Origin: Onchocerca volvulus
Lineage: Eukaryota > Nematoda > Chromadorea > Rhabditida > Onchocercidae
Length of the DNA stretch: 13,391 nt
Assembly (NCBI GenBank): GCA_000499405.2
Contig: HG738225.1
Location: 1 to 13,391 of the forward strand
Direction: 5' to 3'
Made by a program: the position numbers and the translations under genes. Positions 7,001 through 13,391 of the stretch are shown here, one piece after another; positions within the stretch are counted from its first letter, which is position 1, and the number at the start of each line of letters is the position of its first letter. The notes under the pieces were generated by a model that did no database searches, was not told the DNA's origin, and saw only the letters and a program-made list of their open reading frames with translations.

Positions 7001-9354
7001 GGTATAAGATTGATGTATGAAGCATTGTGTCGACAAGAAGTACTCATCGTAAGCATCGCCATGTGTTTACTTTTTTCATATAAAGACTAGTAAAGATTGA
7101 ACTGTAATATTCGAAATCATTGGCTTGATTCTTCTGAGTAACACTGACTAAGCTTTTCAATAAAGCAATGTTTCACAATTGTTAAGTATTTAACTTTACT
7201 CCTTTGTTGTATTTGGGTCAAATTTATTTTGTTGCCAGCTCGAAGTTTCGAGATTTATTAATTTTGAATTTGGCGAATTTCTTGCAGGACACAAAGGCGC
7301 AGTCTCAGTTATATTGCTACTATAAAATGGATCGTCCGTATTTGCGTCTGGCACCATTCAAAGTGGAAATTGTTCGCCAAAATTCGTTGGCTGTATTATT
7401 CTATAACATTATATCGGACGATGAGGCACGAATTATTCAGCTGCTTGCAATGCCTAAAGTATGTTTAGTGCTTCTTGTTTTATATTGTATTGCATTCTGA
7501 TTTTCAAGAAGCAGGAAAGGAAGGAAGGTAGAATGGGTTACTGAGAGACAGTAATTTCATTGAGTCACAGTAATTTCAGTTGAAACGATTTATGATTCTC
7601 AATTCTTTGACTGGAAAATCTGAGCCGATCTCCTTTCGTGTTGCCAAGAGGCAAGTCACTCCAATTATTATAGTTTCATGGCGAATAAGTATTAAATATT
7701 ATTGTGACTTTTGTAAAGAAATAAGAGTACCAAAGGCAGGAAATTATTTCTTATTTTTTCTCTATCTTTGGTTAATTAATAATAGAAGAATTGATTCGGT
7801 CACTATTTCAAACGAAAATATTTTATCTGTTTGATAAGCTGGAGAGAAAACCTATTCTTATATTTGATTAAATTTTCACTAGATAATGAGTTCATTCTTA
7901 GTGCCCGTTTGAGGCCAATGGAACATGAAATAATTAAACGCATCGACAGACGTCTTGAACTGGCAACAAATCTCGAAATAGAGACGGCGGAGGATCTTGG
8001 GGTCATTTTTCCAATTTCTTAAATTTCAAAATACAGATCAAAGAAGTTCAAAATCGTGAAAATTGTCATTTTCCTTCCTTTCTATTGTTTCAAATAGACA
8101 TTTCTAGAAACTATAGGAATTTCTTCACCTCATGAGGATCATGGCCAGTAAAGCAGTATATTTCTTAAACTTCAGTTTGGACATCTAAGATATTTCAGGT
8201 CCATAATTATGGAATTGGTGGACAATATGAACCTCATTTTGACTGTGCATTGATAAGTGCTATCTCTACTGCTATTTTAATTTTTATCATCAATCTGTTG
8301 TTATGCATCGATGCGATTTTTTAAGTTTCTTATTCAAACTATGCTTCGAATGAGAAATTTATTAATAGAAACGATGCGACTTTACAGAAATAAATATTCT
8401 TCAATTGCTGTTGCATATAAGACAAAACAGCATTCGATAATGTTAATAGAAATTGCTAATAATTTGTCATTTGAAATTTGATCAGTTGATACGTTAATCA
8501 CAGAGTTCATATTTTCAGAAAGGAGATCAGTATTTCGAAAAATTGGGAACTGGGAATCGAATAGCTACAATTTTGATCTACGTATTTAGTTATTTCCATT
8601 TTATTTGTTTCTGAATAATTTTCGGGAATTCAATCTTTCTAATTGAAAATGTTTGTGCAAATAATTGTTTTCATTTGATTACAGATGACGGAACCAGAAA
8701 TCGGAGGTCGGACAGTATTCATGACGAATTTGAAAATATCAGTGCCGTATGTCAAAGTGAGCTGTTAAATATTAGGTGCTACATATCAATCAGACAAACG
8801 CCGCCGCACAAAATGTCTTTTGACGATTTTTGTAGAGAAATAGAATGCTTAATTTCAAATGCATCTTCATTACTTCATAAACTTTTTATTTTAGGTGTTA
8901 GGTTGAGTAAGAGAACAAAATTTATGTGACAAATGGACAGAATCAGTTGAAATATATATCTGTTTGAAAATTTTTAGATTTTTTTCAATGTTCCTAAAAT
9001 TTGCTTTAATCCAGAAAAAGTGGTATTAGATTTGCTTTATTCGTTATATTTTACTTTCTTCATGCTTTAGTCTTTGCATTTCTGCAGAATGCAGCATTAT
9101 TTTGGTATAATTTGATGCGTAGTGGTGAAGTGGATATGCGTTCTCGACATGCTGCATGTCCAGTATTAACTGGAATGAAATGGGCAGCGAATAAATGGTT
9201 TCATGAACGAGGGCAGGAATGGCGTCGACCGTGTGGTTTGAATCAGTTCGATCAGGAACGATACGTGGGTGATTTAGAAGCTCCTGAATCGAAACATAAT
9301 TTGAATATTAGGTCAGAAGCCAAGAAACCCAAGAAAATGCATAGAAAACATTGA
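4004..9354 (+). CDS. Collagen prolyl 4-hydroxylase alpha subunit (12 exons)
   Basis: Exons: 4004-4188, 4538-4748, 6208-6328, 6473-6685, 6864-7048, 7288-7458, 7580-7650, 7902-8001, 8199-8252, 8519-8581, 8685-8756, 9088-9354; 570 residues. The enzyme hydroxylates X-Pro-Gly prolines of collagen in the ER, using Fe(II), 2-oxoglutarate, O2 and ascorbate, as a complex with protein disulfide isomerase; worms need it for cuticle. Seen: signal peptide 1-23 (ITAVSA cut before E24); dimerisation region with PINVFLLIKKM and DLLGAAIGLLRLQDTY; peptide-substrate-binding domain from about 173 (DCFEIGRAAYSEYDYYHT, ILEYLAFSLYEQGNL, NPDHPRANEN); catalytic domain with H432 and D434 (YEPHFD), H503 (RHAACPVL) and K513 (GMKW). 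The H-H spacing of 71 and H-K of 10 equal human P4HA1. C506 and C531 match its disulfide pair. A basic 39-residue tail follows. ATG 4019 is an alternative start. It resembles C. elegans PHY-1/DPY-18 and PHY-2; I cannot say which is the ortholog. Exon 3/4 and 9/10 joins are the least certain. Confidence 0.93.
4978..5181 (-). other. Short acidic ORF antisense in intron 2, unidentified
   Basis: A 67-codon minus frame ends at TAA 4978-4980. The start side has a frame stop at 5182-5184 and no ATG except an internal one (NAMPKEDVKES). The peptide is strikingly acidic in its second half: ESIEDIEDCGDAESDKH, then DETDNKKDDDEQERG. Codon use (GAT, GAA, AAA) looks coding-like, and the first part ISLTERNYSLGAICYSDF is not low complexity. 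It could be the last exon of a nested gene, a relic of one, or chance. I do not recognise it. No polyadenylation signal is seen after the stop. The plus-strand hydrophobic frame over the same bases is its shadow. Confidence 0.3.
5384..5484 (-). other. Short minus frame, possibly C-terminal part of the ankyrin relic
   Basis: Minus strand reads NRVIVSVMMASSETAVVQSV and continues KEIVELAHKF to a TGA at 5384-5386. It looks like real helical protein sequence rather than noise. A TTTCAG within it would be a good minus-strand acceptor, and its phase fits a GTAAAG donor inside the ankyrin-like part. It may therefore be the last exon of that former gene, or another piece of the same insertion. No family is recognised. 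Confidence 0.3.
5486..5516. repeat. Poly-T tract (poly-A on the minus strand)
   Basis: Nine T, one C, then 21 T. On the minus strand it lies about 50 bp after the end of the ankyrin-like frame, where a poly-A tail of a retroposed transcript would be. Poly-T also occurs elsewhere (6709-6726), so this is only suggestive. Confidence 0.85.
5568..5991 (-). pseudogene. Ankyrin-repeat protein relic, antisense in intron 2
   Basis: Three overlapping minus frames, separated by one-base shifts, together look like ankyrin repeats. Frame one (5991 to about 5714) has FEFLNILLKVGQKEQFISAI and KYKVFKLLLEK. After a shift in a short A run at 5714-5717, frame two reads KGADITIQDKKENNALHYIA, a textbook ankyrin helix-turn-helix with GAD and ALH. 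After a second shift near 5645, frame three reads KTKIAYLKLILGKDEFIYAI and stops at 5568-5570. The phrase L-N-I-L-L-K...QFISAIN recurs as L-K-L-I-L-G...EFIYAIN, so the unit is repeated. No in-frame start is seen. Ankyrin repeats bind proteins; this copy is broken. The source could be a nematode gene or a Wolbachia insertion; the sequence does not decide. The ankyrin call is fairly sure, the origin open. Confidence 0.6.
6709..6726. repeat. Poly-T tract in intron 4
   Basis: Eighteen T in a row, 23 bp after the GTAAGT donor at 6686. It gives nothing beyond a homopolymer where length errors are likely. Confidence 0.85.
7651..7901 (+). other. GC-AG intron (intron 7)
   Basis: The donor is AAGAG|GCAAGT and the acceptor ATTCTTAG. 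The split codon AG|T gives Ser in RVAK-S-AR, aligning with the RISKSAWL region of worm homologues. GC-AG introns typically have exactly this strong AG|GCAAGT context, so it is a genuine minor-class U2 intron rather than an error. Confidence 0.88.
8253..8518 (+). other. Intron 9 with an apparent AT donor
   Basis: The best protein join is HFDCAL followed by KGDQYFEKLGTGNR, with donor TTG|ATAAGT and strong acceptor ATTTTCAG. ATAAGT is GTAAGT with one change. A canonical alternative, A|GTGCTA at 8257 joined to the AG at 8521-8522 (exon 10 from 8523), keeps frame and length and changes only KG to IR. Both keep the 71-residue spacing of the catalytic histidines. Confidence 0.7.
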
Positions 9355-10251
9355 AAAAATGTAGATCCAAAATCTGGAGAAAAATCCTGTATGATTCATA
9401 TAAAGGTAGTTAAAAAAGGGATATGACCATCTGTATGACAAAGATTTTTCTACGAATGCTTTAATTCAATACAATCCTATGTACCTTTGTTTTGTTTTTA
9501 TCGCATGTCTCCCCACCGTAAGTATTTCAATAATTAACAAACTTGTGATTTTTCGTCAAGCTCTTTGCTTTTCCTACCTTTATTTTTTTATTAACGGTAC
9601 TATAATTATCGCTTATATTTTTGCATTAAATTAAAGGTATTGTCAAATCACAAAATTGGTTTCTATATAACATTTAGTTCCTATAAATATTTCAATTATT
9701 TGAATCTTTTTTCACATCATATTTTCTCATACTTTTCAAGCGGATTCAAATGTGCGGTACTTCCGTAGATTTGTTAATAACTTTTCTTCGGAAGGCAAAT
9801 ATATCTAATTCAGTATACCGACCGCTCAGAAATTTTTTGTTTCAGTTATAATTTGATTTGGATCTCCAAAGTATAGCTATATTATTAAGCTGATTTAGAA
9901 TCTTTTTCCTTCAATAGAATAATAGAGCGTAAGTTTTGTACATTCCAAGTTGTTCTTTAATTTAATAAGTCTCATTTTGCTCTTAGTTTGTATTTAGGAC
10001 ATATCTGAAATTGAGAATAATGCTAATAAGTCGATTTATTAGAATTAAATTTTCAAAAATCAATTAGCTGTGCATGACATAAGTTTCTCTGTTTTTCTTT
10101 CAGTAAATTTGTTTCAAATATTCTTAAATTAGAATGAAATTATATCAAGAGAAAATAACTGTCTGTATAAATAAAAATGGAAATGCTTCCTATTACTTCT
10201 CAATGATCTCCATAAGTTCTCCACCGATTCTTTTCAAACTTTGACACAACC
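9355..10251. other. 3' flank of the hydroxylase gene, no gene seen
   Basis: AT-rich sequence without coding signals on either strand. No AATAAA occurs soon after the stop. A TATAAA variant at 9399-9404 could serve; the first exact AATAAA noted is at 10170-10175, about 815 bp after the stop. The true 3' end is unknown. Confidence 0.5.
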
Positions 10252-10278
10252 TTGCATTTGAATAGGCGTATGTTTTTA
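10252..10278. repeat. 27-bp direct repeat, copy 1
   Basis: The core GAATAGGCGTATGTTTTTA and the preceding TTGCATTT match 11077-11103 with one mismatch in 27. Weaker similarity continues about 30 bp upstream (TTCTCCACCGATT versus TTCTCGATCGATT). The copies are 825 bp apart in the same orientation. Confidence 0.85.
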
Positions 10279-10289
10279 TATAAACATAC
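10268..10289. repeat. Short perfect inverted repeat
   Basis: GTATGTTT and AAACATAC pair as an 8-bp stem around a 6-base loop TTATAT. It overlaps the end of direct-repeat copy 1 and is not preserved in copy 2. Confidence 0.75.
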
Positions 10290-10365
10290 TTTTTTTCTCG
10301 TTTCACGTCCGTAACAACTGAAAATAAGTGATGAGATGGAGTTTACCGACTCCGCCTACCTTTTT

Positions 10366-10414
10366 GCTCTCATTCTCCTTCCTCCTCCCATCTCTCTCTC
10401 TCGTTCTTTCCTCG
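10366..10414. repeat. Pyrimidine tract with (CT)n
   Basis: Almost pure C/T on the plus strand, with TCTCTCTCTCTC at 10391-10402. It is simple sequence. Confidence 0.8.
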
Positions 10415-10432
10415 AGTAAAAGATACGGTTAG

Positions 10433-10640
10433 CAATAATAGTAGTAATTAATTAATAATAATAGTAACTAATAATAATAAAGAATAATAAATAGTAATAA
10501 ATTATGATAAATAATAATAAATAATAGTGCATAATAATCAAGAACAATAAATAATAAATAATATTGAATTATAATAGATAATGCCAAACAATAGTAAATA
10601 ATAATAAATAATACGGAATAATAATAAATAATAAATAATT
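10433..10640. repeat. Imperfect (AATAAT/AAT) microsatellite
   Basis: About 200 bp built of AAT, AATA and AGTA units (AATAATAATAAATAATA) with interruptions such as GTGC and ACGG. No coding frame. Confidence 0.9.
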
Positions 10641-10881
10641 AGTCATTCCTTTGTAATTCTCTATTAGAGTCAATGTCGACCACCCTCGCGCGCTAACAAT
10701 GGTGCATCATCATTATGCGCTAATAAAAGTGCTCTTTTCTACCATTTTATATGGATGTCAACGGAAGCGGTTTAAATGCTCCGGCTCGGGTTTTTTTCTT
10801 ATGTCGTTTTCTCCTTTTTTGTTCAATAAATTTATCATTAGATTTGTTTTATTGACACTATTGGTTTTTTATTGTTGCGTT

Positions 10882-10938
10882 ATAAATAATAATAAGTAAT
10901 AAATAACAAATAATAATAATTAATAATAAATAATAATG
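10882..10938. repeat. Second imperfect AAT microsatellite
   Basis: Same AAT/AATA unit type as the 10433-10640 tract, 57 bp long. The two are separated by about 240 bp of ordinary sequence. Confidence 0.88.
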
Positions 10939-11076
10939 AATTTTTTGATTCCGCTCCGTACTCGCCTTCATGAACAAACAGAATTTATTCATCGCGCCTT
11001 CTTTCTGCATTGACCGCGGCTATTTCCTGTAACGTTTCAAATTCTCGATCGATTGATTTAAAATTTTCATTCAGTG

Positions 11077-11103
11077 TTGCATTCGAATAGGCGTATGTTT
11101 TTA
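11077..11103. repeat. 27-bp direct repeat, copy 2
   Basis: Matches 10252-10278 with one difference (C for T in TTGCATTC). Sequence after the match diverges at once. Confidence 0.85.
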
Positions 11104-11750
11104 AGTATTAAAGCCAATAATTTGAGCTTTTCGTTTGTTTTTCGCTTTGTGAGAGGTGTAATTCATTATTTTTTCATTTATGGGGAATGTGTCGCACAAA
11201 TGTGGAGGTCATGATTAGTGTATAATGAAATGTTTCCTTCAAGCAATTTGTGTATTATCTCCTCTAATATCAGGTTACCATTCTAATATTAGGTCTTGTC
11301 TTGGATTGTCTCTTTGTCATAAATGTTCAGTGTTCATTTTAACACAACGTTTCAAATGTTAATTCATTAATTTGAATTTTGACGCAATATTACATTCAGG
11401 TAAGCACGTTTTGTATAGATACATCTACTTTTTTACCTTTTATACCTGTGACAAATGAAAGTGAGCGGACTGAATCTATTAACCACTTTTACTTTCTGAA
11501 AAATGGACGTGACCTTCAGTATTCAGTAGGCTTGGGAAAGTATGCGCGTCTTCCAATTCAGGTTCTATCAAGATTTCCAAGCAATAGTTAGAAACTTTCG
11601 GTGATTTAAAGTATTGAACAAGCAAACATTTACGACTGTTAGTACCTTTTAACACTATATATTTGAGCAGTTTCGAATTCTGTTTCAAGTTCAGTCAAAA
11701 ATCAATTTCGAAAATAGTTCAGATGCAATCTATTTTAGTTCATCTAAATA
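11104..11750. other. Intergenic stretch, no gene recognised
   Basis: Only short open frames without family resemblance. The longest, 11379-11591 plus strand (70 codons), begins at TTG rather than ATG and has no recognisable motif. Confidence 0.5.
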
Positions 11751-12613
11751 ATGCCTCTCAGAAGAAGATCGAGCGCAGGTTTTCGTGCTCGTACAGCGGA
11801 AGCACTACAACGAATCACTGCAAATCAAACAGAGGAAGAACGGGCAACAGAGAATGATCGAAGAAGACAAAGAATGGCTCAAATGCGAGCAGGACAACAT
11901 GCGCCAAATTTGAGGATGGACGGTTGTGAGCACGTCTATTTTCTTCGGCAACTTCAGATTCGCTTCCTTTTGAATATAATGAACGTGATAGATTGAGACT
12001 GGCTGAAAGACGTCAACAAGAAACAGAAAACCAACGTCAAACAGGACTCGTGCATAGCAGTCACGTGATTATAATCGCCTTGCATTCCGGTATAACCCAG
12101 CTGATAATTACAGTTTGAGTCCGTTCTCGTTTGAGTCCGCATGTTCTCATTGAAGCATATCCTTATTGCAAGGCTCTAAAATGCAATGGAGAAGCGAAAA
12201 AAATAAAAAGTGTTGCGCTGCTCGAAAAATTAAACTATCTTAATTTGAAGAACCTCCACAACCATTAAAACTTTGCTTGGCTATCAAGTCAAAGAGTTTT
12301 CTATCTAAATCAGAAAATAGAATTCCTGTTTCAAATGACATCTTTAGGCGCAGAAATTGTAAAGATACAATTCACGCCAACTTGCAAAGTGAAAGGGCAA
12401 ATTTATCATAAAGCCGATTCCTGCTTCCGACGCCAGATGATTAGCATAAATTCCTACAAATGTATTTCATCAGTGATAGCAATGACGAATTGAATGCACA
12501 TTACGGAATTCATATCGACATTGAAAATTCCGTCGTTTCCCAATTGCAACAGCTCTTTCACTAAAAAAACAATTTAGTGCGTTTGTTCAAAATTATCGTG
12601 AATATTTCTGAAT
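11751..12613 (+). pseudogene. Helitron Rep/helicase N-terminal fragment, shredded
   Basis: Pieces of a Helitron protein lie in order on the plus strand, in changing frames. Arg/Glu-rich start MPLRRRSSAGFRARTAE and EEERATENDRRRQRMAQMR (11751-11925); NERDRLRLAERRQQETENQR (11975-12034); RDYNRLAFRYNPADNYSLSP (12064-12123); CKALKCNGEA (12167-12196); EEPPQPLK (12246-12269); QMTSLGAEIV and FTPTCKVKGQIYHKA (12332-12414); LLPTPDD, a TAG at 12441-12443, then HKFLQMYFISDSNDEL and VVSQLQQLFH (12420-12561); NNLVRLFK after it. The order and spacing match the Helitron_like_N region found in animal Helitrons (recalled family knowledge), including the CPHCKALK-type zinc site, whose first Cys is Tyr here. The HUH nuclease and helicase parts are absent. 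Helitrons move by rolling-circle transposition; this fragment cannot. No Helitron terminus was identified. Confidence 0.88.
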
Positions 12614-12649
12614 CGTGGTGAATGACGTCGATCTATACCAATTACCACC

Positions 12650-12770
12650 AGTGAGTCTAGGAAAGTTGAACAGAGTTACGTCGAATCGAGTTGCATCGAG
12701 CTATGTGAGTTGGGCTAGGCTATGTAGAGTCGAATTGGGGTAGATTGTTAAGAATCCAATTGAGTCGCGC
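12650..12770. repeat. Degenerate GAGTCGA/GAGTTG-type short repeat
   Basis: Recurrent GAGT-containing steps of roughly 10-12 bases: GAGTCTAGG, GAGTTACGTCGA, ATCGAGTTGCATCGAG, GTGAGTTGGGCTAGG, AGAGTCGAATTGGGG, GAGTCGCGC. G-rich against an AT-rich background. Units are too diverged to call a fixed period. Confidence 0.55.
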
Positions 12771-12779
12771 CCACACTGA

Positions 12780-13391
12780 AATATAAAATCTTTATTTCGA
12801 AAATAGCCGATTTCTTAATACAACCAGATTTTTATATATTTGAGATGGGAGCGGTTTACATTAATCACCAGAACTGTTAAGACTCAAGCACAACGTAAGT
12901 ATCGTAGATCTCATAAGAAGATTAGCGTGTGAATATGCACAGAAATGTGAATTTAGATGAGTATTATGAGTGATTGATAGCAATGGCCTTTTCCGCATGA
13001 CGGGAAAGATATGAGCATAAATAGGGAAAGCATGAGAAATAAATCGAAGGAATGTGAAATGATTCGCAATATTGGTTACACTAATTCACAATAAGGAATT
13101 CTTTTGATTATTTTTGTTTGGAATTTGGTTGGAGTATCGCGATATCGGAGTTTGCAACACTCCCAAGAAGAAGAGAGAGAAAAATTTAATGTGGAAGTTT
13201 AACTGTAGGATCTTCAGGTGTATAGGAAAATGTATTATGTTTAATAACTGGACCTTTCCTACCCTATCTAGAATTTGGGTAGGTTTAGATTCCGTAAGAA
13301 GGACAGTGTCGAGAATCCCGAAATACTTGAACTCAAATTTTGTTTTTTTTTATTCATCATTTATAAATGTATATATCTGAATTTAAAATTC
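12780..13391. other. No feature recognised
   Basis: AT-rich sequence to the window end. An 88-codon open stretch at 13114-13380 opens at TTG, not ATG, and shows no family motif, domain or convincing splice context. I treat it as non-coding. Confidence 0.5.

Noticed and set aside
8199..8260. Possible U12-type AT-AC intron 9
   Set aside because: The donor is ATAAGT, not the ATATCC of U12 introns, and the acceptor is TTTTCAG, so the minor spliceosome does not fit.
8675..8929. 84-codon plus-strand ORF overlapping exon 11
   Set aside because: It reads exon 11 in the wrong frame. The right frame, 8685-8756, gives MTEPEIGGRTVF and joins cleanly to both neighbours.
10699..10899. 66-codon ORF between the microsatellites
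   Set aside because: It is AT-driven, low complexity at its end, and has no motif or splice context.

Overview
The window looks like nematode nuclear DNA, AT-rich and intron-bearing. The clearest gene reads as a worm cuticle-collagen prolyl 4-hydroxylase alpha subunit. The setting (BEL/Pao LTR retrotransposon, Helitron relic, short AT-rich introns) suits a parasitic nematode, perhaps a filarial one. The clade is inference; nothing in the window fixes the species.

Left part, 1-3225, minus strand: pieces of a BEL/Pao LTR retrotransposon. Reading right to left there is an LTR (2914-3225), a primer-binding-site-like stretch, a gag N-terminal part (2884-1934), a second LTR (1622-1930), a second damaged gag (1596-572), and a zinc-knuckle plus aspartic-protease part that runs off the left edge (1-581). 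The two copies are near duplicates. They are broken exactly at two single Ns (1304 and 1933), so at least part of the duplication may be an assembly join.

3226-4003: gene-poor flank with a degenerate 61-bp tandem repeat (about 3311-3580), then the presumed promoter and 5' UTR of the next gene.

4004-9354, plus strand: one 12-exon gene for the collagen prolyl 4-hydroxylase alpha subunit, about 570 residues. It has a signal peptide, the N-terminal dimerisation region, the peptide-substrate-binding (TPR-like) domain and the catalytic Fe(II)/2-oxoglutarate domain, with all iron and 2-oxoglutarate residues in place. Several splice sites are unusual: a GC-AG intron, an apparent AT donor, and two weak GT donors. 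The large intron 2 holds, on the opposite strand, a frameshifted ankyrin-repeat relic and a short acidic ORF.

9355-11750: no recognisable gene. It contains AT-rich trinucleotide-like microsatellites, a pyrimidine tract, a small perfect hairpin and a 27-bp near-identical direct repeat spaced 825 bp apart. 11751-12613: a shredded N-terminal fragment of a Helitron Rep/helicase protein. 12650-12770: a degenerate GAGTCGA-type short repeat. The rest shows nothing I recognise.

The P4H gene works alone here. Its partner, protein disulfide isomerase, is not in the window. No CRISPR array, tRNA, rRNA or operon was seen.
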